DNA of 64,000 bases, taken from Tremella fuciformis (Eukaryota; Basidiomycota; Tremellomycetes; Tremellales; Tremellaceae). Shown here piece by piece: positions 41,523-51,450 of this stretch. Made by a program: the position numbers and the translations under genes. The number at the start of each line of letters is the position of its first letter. Position 1 is the first letter of the stretch. The notes beneath the pieces are model-generated. The model was not told the DNA's origin. It saw only the letters and a list, made by a program, of their open reading frames with translations, and searched no databases. The stretch covers positions 62,001 through 126,000 of the forward strand of contig CP136490.1 of NCBI GenBank assembly GCA_032768795.1, read 5' to 3'.

Positions 41523-44007
41523 ATGGACTTGTCTACGACGGCTGAGGGGCTGCCACCCCTCTCGCCAACCCAAATTGCCTTGCGGAACGCTGCAGCGAGG
41601 TCTGTGCTTGCTATGCTTGATGATAACACACCCGCCGGTCATCAGAGCTTGGTTCATGAGCTTCCGGACGCTCTGACGACAGGACGCAGATTTGGGTCAC
41701 TTCGGGACGTCAAGACCTACCTGGACGATTTTGCCCGTCCTAAAGGCTTTGCGATCGTCACAGGCCGTTCGTGGCCGCATCGAGGGCTCTATCAATTCGT
41801 CTGCAAGCGCTCGGGGACGTACGATCCGTCTGGGAAGAACAGCAAGGCTGTTAACGTCAGATCGCAGCATCCGTCCACGAGAGTCCGAGTCCGCCTGTCG
41901 CATAAGTGCAGCTGTCCTTGGGGCGTCGAAATCCGCAGGATCGATCTCGATAGCGGAGACGAGCTGTATATCATTGACGACATCGTCAACACGCATAACC
42001 ATCGTGCGTCCGTCGAGTCAGCCTTCCCGGAGTACCGAAAACTCAACATTTTAGGCCGATGTCGCCTGCAGGACTGCTTCAAGGTTGACATGTCGACACA
42101 GGACATTCGGGAGCTATTTCGCGTGGCCTATCCGACTATCAGACTCACCGCAACAGACGTCTACAACGCCCGAGCAGCCTGGAACAAGCGACAACGGCTG
42201 GGACACACCGAGTCAGAGGCATCGCTCGCCCAACTAGCCGATGATCCCGACATCGTCTATGAGGCTTGGCTAGACGCCCGAGGACGCTTGCTGGGTGTCC
42301 TCATATCGAATAAGACGGCGGTGGCGCTCACACGACGCTTCCCGACGGTCTTGACAATGGACTGCACCTACAAGACGAACCGATATCGCCTTCCATTGCT
42401 CCACATTGTCGGCATGACCTCCACGAACCAGACTTTCACCTCCTGCACGATTGTCCTCATGGCGGAGACACGCCAGTGGTATGACGGGGCCCTGCAGGCC
42501 TTCCTGCGCGTCATGGGGCCCTTGGAGACCAAGGTCATCGTGACGGATCGCGATATGACGCTGGTGGCGGCGGTCGCCGCAGCCTTTCCCGGGGTGAAGC
42601 AGATGCTCTGTCTCTGGCATTTGTGGAAGAACATCGTCACGAATGGACGTTCGGGACTCACCAAGGAACAGTTCGACACCTTCCTGAGCGACTGGAAGCG
42701 TCTCATAGCCTGGGCCCCGACCGAGACGGCATACGATTTTGGTCTGACCGAATTCTCAAGACTTTATGCCGGTCAGCCAAGCTTCCGCCGAGCGTATGAC
42801 TATGCGTACGGTCTTACCGAGTACAAGAATTACTTTGTTGAGGCGTTCACCAATGGATCGCGGCACCTCGGCCAGCGAGACAGCTCGAGATGCGAGGGCG
42901 CTCATAAAGTCATTAAAGGCTTCCTGAAGAAGTCGACCTCTGACATTTGCCGTTTGGTCGGCCGTCTCAAGGCCTATCTCACTCTGCAGCAGTCAGCTAT
43001 CCTCCAGAGGATGGAGGAAGAGACTGGCAGGGCGTTGACGAGGCTCCCAATCATCTTCCAGCTGGTGAGAGCTCAAATGAACCGGGGTGTCAGAGACGAG
43101 TGGCGGCGGTCTGTGCACACCCCCTTTGGTCATTGCTGACCGCCACAGACTTCCTGTCAGATCTCGAGTTTTGCTCTTAAACGAGCCATCGGACAATGGA
43201 GGCTGGCCAAGGCTGCTGCCCGAGTCGGTGATCCTGCCGAAATCAGCGTCCTATTCGATGAAGACGGGGTAGAAGACACTCTGGATTGCCCGACACCCTG
43301 CCGCGGTGTCTTCAAGGCCGTTTATGGGATCCCCTGCCACCACAAGCTCGCGAGGCTCATTCAAGAGCAAGGACCAGTCACTGTGGCAATGTTCTCGCAT
43401 GCCTGGCGCCTGGAGACCGAGCAGGGACTTGCCAGGTTCATGTACGACGTCTCCGAGCAGCCTCACGGCCTTTTGGACGGTGAGGCGGCCATCCCCGCCT
43501 CTTCGAGGCCGCCCGGGACTTTCGACTTTGACGGCATTCGCAACCCATTGGTTGTGCGCGTCCGCGGGCGCCCAATGGGTAGCGCAAACCTGCACGTTGC
43601 CCCAGACACCGTTGATGACGGTGTCGAGGTCTTACAGCCGCCTACAGGCCGTCAAGCGACGACCCAGCGCGATCCTTCGGGGTTTGAGGTCGTCGAGGCC
43701 GCCGCGGGGGATCAGAGACGCCCGAGACGTTGCGGGGTGTGCCGCAACGTTGGCCACTTCCGTAATAAGTGCCCAGAGGTGGCCAATTGCGCGGTGGAAG
43801 GCAATGGGGCTGGGGGCCCGAGATCTCGAGCTAGACCCGCCGCGCAGGCTTCTGGCGAGAGATGGTTGCAGTCCACAGGCTACTGGGTGTGAGTACCGGT
43901 CCACAAGGCTGTAGCATCAACGCTGACCGAGTCGCAGGCTGGAGAACAGAGACACCGACCAAAGTGGTGATGAGAGCAGTGAGGCCGAGGTCGTGGGGCA
44001 GATTTAG
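41523..44007 (+). CDS. MULE transposase (DDE, SWIM and CCHC zinc motifs)
   Basis: About 790 residues, with ATG at 41523 (MDLSTTAEGLPPLSPTQ). An N-terminal FAR1/WRKY-GCM1-like DNA-binding region has CKRSGTY, CSCPWGVEI and NTHNHRASVES (C-C-H-H). The catalytic RNase-H fold has the first Asp in LTMDCTYKTN, the second Asp in KVIVTDRDMTLV, the CLWHLWKNI motif, and a likely Glu in YFVEAFTNGS. After an intron (donor GTCAGAG near 43088, acceptor just before ACTTCCTGTCAG) come ALKRAIGQWRLAK, the SWIM zinc finger CRGVFKAVYGIPCHHK, and a CCHC knuckle CGVCRNVGHFRNKC. A last intron (donor after GYWV) adds an acidic tail LENRDTDQSGDESSEAE ending at TAG 44005-44007. That stop codon lies inside the right inverted repeat. 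Confidence 0.9.
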
Positions 44008-44101
44008 GCATGCATGACATATGATTTCGGGAGCTTTTGTGCGCGCCTATCTACATCTTGGGTGCGGTTAAAGAACGCGACGGGTGCGTCCATTGGGACC
44101 C
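44002..44101 (-). repeat. MULE right terminal inverted repeat
   Basis: Reverse complement begins GGGTCCCAATGGACGCACCC, as on the left, and ends ATGCATGCCTAAAT. It contains the transposase stop codon at 44005-44007, so the gene terminates within the transposon end. Confidence 0.9.
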
Positions 44102-44110
44102 AAAAGGTAA
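44102..44110. repeat. Right target-site duplication of the MULE
   Basis: AAAAGGTAA, identical to 41215-41223. Confidence 0.9.
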
Positions 44111-44313
44111 TCGGATATTCCGGGAGTCGCGCCGAGATTACCAGTGTATGTGTTAGTTACTATTAACTTACACTAAATACATTAGGGAGATTAGCTCTCG
44201 TGCCGAGCCTATTCCAACATCATTTGGCCTCATCCCTTTGCTGGCTTGACCTCACATCCTGTGAAATACCTTCGCTCCTGAGCTGTATAACAGCTCTTAA
44301 AGAACCTCTGGTC

Positions 44314-45516
44314 ATGCCAGACACGGTCGAGCCCTCCACCCTCGCCGTCCACGCAGATGACGACCTCGTCACCACATCCGATGTTGCTGCTCCTTGGCAC
44401 CTCAGCACGACGTTCCGATATCCTAACGACCCAACGCAACTCTTGACCGCCGCCGAAGCAGCTCGCACCTCCCAGTCCCAAGGTCATATCTACTCCAGAC
44501 ATACCGCTCCGAACCTCTCTCGCCTCGAAGCTGTCTTAAGCGCCCTCCTGCACGCCCCCTCCCTATCGTATTCGTCGGGACTCGCGGCTACACATGCTAT
44601 CTACTCCGTGATACGACCTCGCCAAGTCTTCATCACCGGCGGATACCACGGCGTGCACGGGGTTCTCGCCCTGCTGCATCGAGTCTCGGGAAGTTCCGCC
44701 TACATTGTCAGGCCCTTACAAGAGGCGGACAGCTGTGAGCCGGGGGACGTTGTTCATATTGAAACCCCGATCAACCCGACTGGAGAAGCGCAGCCCATCG
44801 CCAAGTATGCTCAGCTCGCCCATTCTCGGGGCGCACACGTCGTGGTCGACTCCACATTTGGTCCTCCGCCCATCCAAGACCCCTTTGAACACGGGGCCGA
44901 TGTGGTCATGCACTCCGGGACGAAGTATTTTGGCGGTCACTCGGACATCCTGCTAGGGGTAGCGGCGACCAGGCGGGAGGACTGGTTTGCACAGTTGACC
45001 AAGGATCGACTGGTGCTCGGCGCCGTACCGGGTAGTGCCGAAGCCTGGCTGGGGATCAGAAGTCTGCGGACGCTCAGTCTCAGGGTGGAGAGGCAATCTC
45101 GGAGTGCCGAGATGCTTGTTGGGCGGCTGTACGAAATGGTGAACAGCGAGACCAGCGTATTCGCAGCCGACGACTTCGCGGCAGTTCGAGCTGTGGTGCA
45201 GGAGATCAAGCATTCCACGGTCCAGATTCAACGTCGTCCGGAAGACCGAGATTGGATAGAGTCGCAGATGCCTCGAGGGCTTCACGCGCCGGTCTTCGCT
45301 ATCATATGCAAGACCGAGGAGTTCGCCAGGCGGTGGCCGAGCAAGCTAAAGTACTGGACTCATGCGACCAGCCTTGGTGGGGTCGAGAGTCTCATCGAAT
45401 GGAGGGCGATGACGGATACAACGGTCGATACGCGACTAGTACGGCTCAGTGTGGGGGTTGAGGATCCGGATGATCTCCTGAAAGACCTGATTCAGGGCTG
45501 TCGAGCCTTGCTGTGA
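44314..45516 (+). CDS. PLP-dependent Cys/Met metabolism enzyme (cystathionine synthase/lyase family), intronless
   Basis: A single 400-codon frame from ATG 44314 (MPDTVEPSTLAVHADDDL) without introns. The fold-type I signatures are IYSRHTAPNLSRLEAVLSAL (YxR...LE), SYSSGLAATHAIYSV (SSGxAA), ETPINPTGEAQPI (ESPxNP-like), VVDSTFGPPPIQDP (VDNTF-like Asp for the PLP pyridine nitrogen) and SGTKYFGGHSDILLG with the Schiff-base Lys. The family includes cystathionine gamma-synthase, beta/gamma-lyase and O-acetylhomoserine sulfhydrylase; residues that distinguish them cannot be judged here. The absence of introns is unusual in this window. The MULE lies 204 bp upstream, so part of the original promoter has been displaced. 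Confidence 0.8.
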   Translation: MPDTVEPSTLAVHADDDLVTTSDVAAPWHLSTTFRYPNDPTQLLTAAEAARTSQSQGHIYSRHTAPNLSRLEAVLSALLHAPSLSYSSGLAATHAIYSVIRPRQVFITGGYHGVHGVLALLHRVSGSSAYIVRPLQEADSCEPGDVVHIETPINPTGEAQPIAKYAQLAHSRGAHVVVDSTFGPPPIQDPFEHGADVVMHSGTKYFGGHSDILLGVAATRREDWFAQLTKDRLVLGAVPGSAEAWLGIRSLRTLSLRVERQSRSAEMLVGRLYEMVNSETSVFAADDFAAVRAVVQEIKHSTVQIQRRPEDRDWIESQMPRGLHAPVFAIICKTEEFARRWPSKLKYWTHATSLGGVESLIEWRAMTDTTVDTRLVRLSVGVEDPDDLLKDLIQGCRALL

Positions 45517-45731
45517 TTGTAGATTGGGACGGGACTCCTGCCCTACCGCATGCTTCTCCTCGCTGCCGCCTGGCGCTATGATTGCATCCATACATATGCA
45601 TAATACTTCGTGCCGGCAGAACCGAGAAGATCCGGCAGAAGCGAAGCCTCTCCGTGTCTCCTTCTGACACTGAACTAGGTACTTCGAAGCAGACATGATG
45701 GACCAATGGTGCATCCATCAAGAGCGCCAAC

Positions 45732-47073
45732 ATGTCGAGACTCAATGTGTTGTTCATTGGCGCGTCATTCGTCAACTTTGGTGGGGCCGAAGGGCCATGG
45801 GACCACTCGAAACGCCTCCAGGCCATCCTGTGCGACCGGCTAAACGTCATCGGGATCGTGGATCCCAATCTCGAGAGGAGCCAGATGCGTCTTGACGCTA
45901 AGCTCGCCGCGTCTCTATCCGGCTGGGACCGATGCAAGCTGTACGCCAGCATGCAAGAGGCAGGAGAGAACATTACTGAGGTACCAGAGTAGGTGTTCCG
46001 TCCCAGTCTCTTTGCTGGAGTTCGACATCCCATAGCAGCCGGCGGCCTTCGTGATTGCTGACGCGACAGCATGGCGTTTGTCGGGATACTGCCTATTCAT
46101 CGAGGCAGCGATCTTCCCGGCAAAGATACCGAGCTGCAGATTCTCAAATACTTCCCCCGTTGCGCACTCTTCACAGAGAAGCCGATCACGGGTGACGAGC
46201 CTCCCTTCGAGCACTTCTGCCCCATATTGCCTACGGTACAAACGGTCATCAACTCGTGCGGCTTCAAACTGAGGTATCTGAAGGGTAGGTAGACCCTCAC
46301 AGCTAGATCCTCTCATCATGCTGACCCACAGCCGTCGACATGATGGCCAAGATTGTCCGGGAGAACAATCTGAGGCTGATGATAACCCATGCGGTGCACT
46401 CGTTCCCTTACGAGTTCTCGGGAAGCATGTTCCCGTTTTGCAATTTTTTCGACAAGGTCATCGAGCTCGGACGTGAGTCACTCGAGGGGCTGAAGAGCAA
46501 GAGCTCAACATCAGCCATCGTTTCCCAGGCGTGTCACATTGTCGACTTGTCTCGATACTTTGCAGGCGAGCCCGTAGATGGGACATACCAGGCTGCGACA
46601 GTGGAGCTCGAGGATGGACCGGGGAAGCTGAGTTGTCTCGAGTGGGACGAGCACGTCATTCCGAAGGACCGCAGGGTGCCGCGTGTCACTCATGCTTCTT
46701 GGAGGTGGGAGTCGGGGGCGATAGGCACCTTGACGCACTCGGTCTCGTTGCATGGTCAGACTCCCGCTCTGACGGAGAGGAGAGGCTGATTGCAGATGGC
46801 GAATACGGCACCGAGCTCACGCTCATTGCCGACGGATGGCACCTGCACCTCACCAACCCATATGGCGTTCCCAAATTGCGCATACGGCGCCCGGGTGCTG
46901 AGGAGGAGGTGATCCGGTTCGAGAATGACGATCCGTTCTACAACGAGGTTGAGGAATTTGTCAAGGTAGTGATGGGCGAGAAGGGACCAGATGCCATCAG
47001 GAGTACGTATGCCGACGCTCTCAAGACCTGCGATATGGTTGGCATCCTGCATCGGAGGCAGAGACAGAGCTGA
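45732..47073 (+). CDS. Gfo/Idh/MocA-family NAD(P)-dependent oxidoreductase
   Basis: About 370 residues in five or six exons from ATG 45732 to the stop at 47073. The N-terminal Rossmann segment is MSRLNVLFIGASFVNFGGAE, a fungal variant of the GxGxxG nucleotide loop, followed by VIGIVDPNLERS. ALFTEKPITGDEP carries the EKP motif (Lys in catalysis). The substrate domain has AVDMMAKIVRENNLRLMITH, SQACHIVDLSRYFAGEP (His/Asp-type catalytic region) and HASWRWESGAIGTLTHSVSL. An apparent frame break near 46755 is resolved by a 41-nt intron (GTCAGACTC to TTGCAG) that joins VSLH to DGEYGTELTLIADGW. The C-terminus ends with YADALKTCDMVGILHR. The substrate is probably a sugar, inositol or related polyol. 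Confidence 0.8.
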
Positions 47074-47383
47074 CAACAGACATGGAAGATCCGGTTCGAG
47101 GCGGAGAAGCAGTATGCCAATCGGCAGCCGGTCGGTGCTCGATGATCACAACACGACATGGATTAGATGTAGATCATAGGCTATCAAGAGGAGGTTTCTG
47201 CGCCCGTGACCTCCTTTGGACGCACGCGGGTAGCATTGTATGCAAGGTGATGGGTGAAACGAGGCGAAAGATACATGCCCGGGGATTGGCTGAGAAAAGC
47301 GGGCCGCCGCCGCCTCTCCTGACCGCCCCTTATCTCTGTTTTTTTCGGCCTCGACACCTTCTCTTCCACAAGTCATTGTCGAG
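47074..47383. promoter_or_regulatory. Intergenic promoter region before Zn2Cys6 gene
   Basis: 310 bp. It holds ATTGG (inverted CCAAT) near 47284 and TTATCT at 47330-47335 (AGATAA on the other strand, a GATA-factor type site) about 50 bp before the ATG. No gene is seen. Confidence 0.35.
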
Positions 47384-49631
47384 ATGCACGGCTCGCCCGA
47401 TGCCGAACGGTCCCAATCCCGTTCCCGCTCCCAGTCCCGCCCTCGCAGCGTGTCACCCCACCGACGTACGGCGAGAGCATGTGACCAATGCCGGCGGCGC
47501 AAACAGCGCTGCGACGGCGCTTCGGTGCCGTGTCAGCGGTGCGCCAGGGTGGGCAAGACGTGCAGCTTTGAGACTGAGGCTTCGGCGTCGCCTCGTACGG
47601 CCGCACACGATGCGAGGTGGGGGTCGGGGCAGGCACTGGTGCTCCAGCGGATGCAGGATGAGATTGCTTCGTTGCGAGAAAGGTGAGTCCTTTCCGCACC
47701 TCGGAAGGCGTAGCTGAGTCGATTGTAGTATTGCCAAAACCACGAAACGCATTGAGCGACTGGAGAGTGGACAGCAGCGAGGAGATAAGCCTGGTAGCAC
47801 GGATGTTGGCGCTGTACCGGAGCTAGACCTGACTACCCTCACCACTGAACACACCCTTAATCATGGGTCCTTTGACAAGGCGCCCATCCAGACTCTTCGA
47901 GGCCTGCTATCGGTCTCAGCAACGGGTCAGCCGGTGTCGCTCGACCCTGTCGCCTCGGGCATCCTCAGCATCGCAGAGTCCCAGCAGCTTTTCGACATGT
48001 AGGTAGTGTTGCCGTCCATGTCTCCCATGCCTGACGACAGTTTCTTCCATGCATGCCATGAACTCGCCCCGTGTTCGTCGCTCGGGCAGACAAACGCACA
48101 GACTACCCGGACGCGTTCACCCTTCTTGTTCACCTGTATCTGTCTCATCGGCGCCAGGTACTGGGAGATGGATCACCCGTGAGCGGTCCAGCTGCTCGGT
48201 AGTGGTGACGTGTAATGTTTGCCGCTGACCCCAAGGATACGGTCGCAGCAGAACTGGCTCCACCCTCGCTATGCCGATCTGCTGGGGGTGTTCGACAACC
48301 ACATCCGGGATCTGGTGGTCCGGCCTACATCGTCCGACTTCGTTTTGGAGTCTATACAGGGCCTGCTGCTCGCCACCCAGTGGCCTCCCCTGGATCTGGA
48401 CAACGGGAAACCAAAGAGCCGATTCAATGACGCGTACGCCTGGCTCATGATTGGCCTGGCTATCCGGCTGGCCCAGTACATCGACCTGGAGAAGTGCGTC
48501 GACAGTAATCTGGAGACGGACGAAGACATGCAGCGGATGAGGGTCTGGCTCAATCTCGTCTCCGTTGACAGGCAGTGCGTCGACTAGTAACCGGATAGGC
48601 AATCCTCGTGTCTGACTGCTAGCTTGACAGTTACCGCCGGCCTTCCTGCAACCCTTACAGCACCCCACTCCAAGATCCTCCGCACATTCGGCAGCCATCC
48701 GAAAGCTCAATCTGGCGACCTCAAGCTCGCCGGACTCGGCGAGCTCGTTTTGATCGTCCAACGGGCTTCCCTCTCCTGTGGAGACGTCTCCTTGCGCCAG
48801 CTCGACGCGATCAGCCTAAACGTCGTGACAGCGGAGATGGATGCGTGGGACAAGGCGTGGTCGGTGGTACTTCATCAATGTGCGCTCTTTGCACTGCTGC
48901 GCACGCGGACTATGCTGAACTCCCAGCACCGACGTTCCGCCAACAGATGCCGTTCACTGCGCTTCGGTGGTACAGACTGGCACTCAATGCTATACCCATC
49001 GGCTCAGAACTGGGAGAGGCCAAGCCGGTCGGTTCTGCTTCCCCCGCTGCACTGGCCGCCGGAGTCCAGGCCGCCTTCCAGCTGCTCTGGCAGTACTCAT
49101 CCGAGGCGTGCTCGGAACGGCCGGAGAGAGTGGCAAGAGGCACGGGTTATTCGATGAACTTCAGCGCATTGTGAGTCCGCTGCAAACACCCAAGATGACA
49201 CGCTGAGGTGCAGGTCATCTTTCATGTTCGCGGTCGACTCATACTGGATCACGCACGCATTCGCTGCGGTCTTCCTGGTGCTTGTGTACGATCGCGGCTG
49301 CATCGACGGTAAGACCTCTTGCCCGCGAGTAACGTCGTCTGTAGCTGACGTCACAGTCGAGTTGAACGCTCTGCCGTTCATCGGGACTGCACAGCCCGTT
49401 CCCCAAGAGTCGACGCTCTACCGCATCATCTCATTCGCAGTCGCAATCTTCGATGGCATCTGCCAAGGCGCTACACATCACCCCGCCGGGCAGTATCGAT
49501 CCATCGTCGCCAATGCTCTACAGACTCTCAAGGGATATCGTCACGAGGAGAGCACGGGCAACAATGACATGCTGGCATCTATATTCGATCTCGGGCAGGA
49601 CTGGACCTTCCTCCGAGACCTGGGCATGTGA
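47384..49631 (+). CDS. Zn2Cys6 fungal-specific transcription factor
   Basis: A multi-exon regulator of roughly 600 residues from ATG 47384 to TGA 49629-49631. The N-terminus is Arg/Ser-rich, then CDQCRRRKQRCDGASVPCQR followed by CARVGKTC, and a coiled coil LQRMQDEIASLRERSIAKTT. The fungal_trans domain begins near SILSIAESQQLFD and includes FFHACHELAPC, LLGVFDNHIRDLVVRPTS, SRFNDAYAWLMIGLAIRLAQ and MRVWLNLVSVDRQ, corresponding to the usual helix pattern. SFMFAVDSYWITHAFAAVF lies towards the end, and the C-terminus is SIFDLGQDWTFLRDLGM. Its stop codon is 2 bp from the stop of the converging allantoinase-like gene, so the two messages must overlap at their 3' ends. It may regulate the nitrogen-scavenging genes to its right. 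Confidence 0.85.
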
Positions 49632-49633
49632 CA

Positions 49634-50968
49634 TCATGTCGCGGACAAGTATGGGAAACGGGACTTCCAATGTGCAGCTATCTGCTCGCGGGTCGTGAAC
49701 CACACACCCTCCTTGCTCTGGGCATACTCGATGAATTTGCGCAGTCCTGCCAGCCGTGCTGGTCGTCCGACGATGCGACAGTGCAGGCCAATGGAGAGCA
49801 TCTTGGGGGATCCTTCTGCGCCTTCGCGGTATAGCTCGTCGAATGCGGCGATGAGGTATGATGCAAAGTGTTCCGGAGTAATGAAGGGTTGGTAGGTGGC
49901 GTTCTTGTAGTCGTTTGTGTCGAGCGTCTATCATGGTGTCAACGCGAGGCTGGACCTTTTCTGCTTCGAGCCTCACGTATGGTACGATCAGTAGCCCTTC
50001 GTCCTTTGCGCCACCAGGCATGGGAATCCTGCACTCAGCATTCCCTCTATCTCAGCAACGTGTAGGTTCACCAATGCGGAAGGTCGTCGCTGTAGTCGTC
50101 CGAATAGTACTCCAGGGGTATGCCTTCTTCGCGGAACACCCTGGCCACCAACGCTCGCGCTCGTGGACTGGCCTGAATCATGAGCGTCACCCCGAGGTGT
50201 CAGGCCAGTCATCACCTTGGAGCCAACCATCCCATAGTACCTGCGCTCAGCTGGACTCAGACTCAGTTCAAAGACTCACCAGCCCTTCGGTGGTGCGCCA
50301 GACGCTGCCTGGATGGCTGAATATCAGTGCCTGTTGACGATGAGAGTCCTCGTCGGACCTCTGATCGTTTTCCGCACATTCTCCTCCTCCTCTGCTTCTG
50401 TCCAGCTAGACCGATCTATCCAGCGCCATCCATGACTCGCAAACTCGTGTCCCGCCTCAAAGAGAGCTTTGCCGACCAGAGGATTCATCTCGAGCGCTTG
50501 TCCCACGGCGTAGGCGGTACACGGGACGTTGTGTTGCTTGAAGAGTCGCAATATCCTCCAGACGCCCGCTCGAGAGCCATACTACTGCTCAGCTCGTCGA
50601 TGTGCCTGGCCAAGAGGGACTTGCCTCGTAGAGCGACTCCATGTTGACATCTCTCTGGCCAACATGGGGCGTAACGCCCGGGCCCAGCTCGCTTGCTAGT
50701 GTCTCTGTGGTATTGTCGCCATTGACGGGTGTGTGTTCCTAGGTCTCAAAGTCCGTCCTACCTCTTCGTGCGACGTTGATGGGGTACACTCACACTACCT
50801 TCCTCGTAGTTGAGCACCTGGCATCAGCTTTCCGGTGTTCGGCAGCGGCCATCTGTTGCGTACCAGGTTGATGGCGATCTTGGCGCCGCCTGGCCACTGC
50901 GGATTAGGCGGGTTGGGACCGTAGCCGATGATGTCCCTCGGTCCGTATTCTTCTGTGTTGGTTTGCAT
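49634..50968 (-). CDS. Polysaccharide-deacetylase-family protein, PuuE/allantoinase-like
   Basis: About 310 residues in eight or nine exons from ATG 50968 (MQTNTEEYGPRDIIGYG) to TGA 49634-49636. The start DIIGYGPNPPNPQWPGGAKI, then NLVLNYEE, GQRDVNMESLYE and YGSRAGVWRILRLF match cofactor-independent allantoinases (PuuE) and related fungal NodB-fold enzymes. FASHGWRWID holds the HxxxW region; APPKGWYYG, EEGIPLEYYSDDY, MPGGAKDEGLLIVPY, LDTNDYKN and MLSIGLHCRIVGRPARL follow. The exon carrying SLYE is joined to YGSRAGV by a GC-AG intron (50582-50624, donor GCAAGT). Its likely role is hydrolysis of allantoin or a related cyclic amide in purine nitrogen use. The gene is divergent from a DapA-family aldolase. 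Confidence 0.8.
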
Positions 50969-51450
50969 TTTGCTTATTTCTGACACCAAGTTCTGCGCCG
51001 CTTTGTCTGCAAGACGTCGAGACTAGCATACATACGACGCTACCACGCGTCGCGGATGCATGGGCAGCACGGCGTCTCGTGACTGGGCGGTCTAACTCCG
51101 AGATAAGGGTCGGGTGACAAGCGGGCCGCATCCGCTACTTCTCTCAGCCAAGGAGCGGCAAAGCCATTTTTCCTCTCACCAGTAGGCGGAGCCCTCTCGT
51201 GAATGGAAAGGGGCGGTAAGTCTGTCCAATTGGGTGGCGATCCCCTCCCATCTGCAGTTGGTTCGGGTCATTAAGCAGAGGGTTCATATCATCAAGTCGT
51301 AGGTTTCTCTCGCTGGATCGAAGGTGTCTTCGCCTGACTGGCATACTACCGTTCAGCTTCGCTGATACTTGAAGCGAACCTCATAGTCATATCTGCCTGC
51401 CTGTCTATCGTCCCTCACGACATCATACCAGTCACATTTCAGAATCAACG
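50969..51450. promoter_or_regulatory. Divergent promoter allantoinase-like / DapA-family
   Basis: 482 bp. It contains CGAGATAAGG (AGATAA at 51101-51106), a GATA-factor type site fitting nitrogen control, though this hexamer is common by chance. No gene is supported. Confidence 0.4.

Larger units (their letters stand above)
41224..44101. mobile_element. Complete Mutator-like DNA transposon (MULE)
   Basis: A 2,878-bp element flanked by a perfect 9-bp target duplication, the size typical of Mutator superfamily insertions. Terminal inverted repeats of about 100 bp lie at 41224-41324 and 44002-44101. The outer 42 bp (41224-41265 and 44060-44101) are identical, and the inner part is about 75% alike by eye. 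It encodes one transposase (41523-44007) that fills nearly all of the interior, with no internal stop after splicing. The insertion lies between the MFS gene at 39254 and the PLP gene at 44314, about 200 bp upstream of the latter's ATG. Intact ends, coding frame and duplication indicate a recent insertion that may still be mobile. Confidence 0.93.

Noticed and set aside
41697..42002. Minus-strand frames inside the MULE as additional transposon genes
   Set aside because: They are antisense to the transposase N-terminal domain and lack any domain or splice logic.
46740..46810. Frameshift in the Gfo/Idh/MocA gene
   Set aside because: A 41-nt intron with two branch-like CTGA words joins VSLH to DGEYGTEL and removes the stop.
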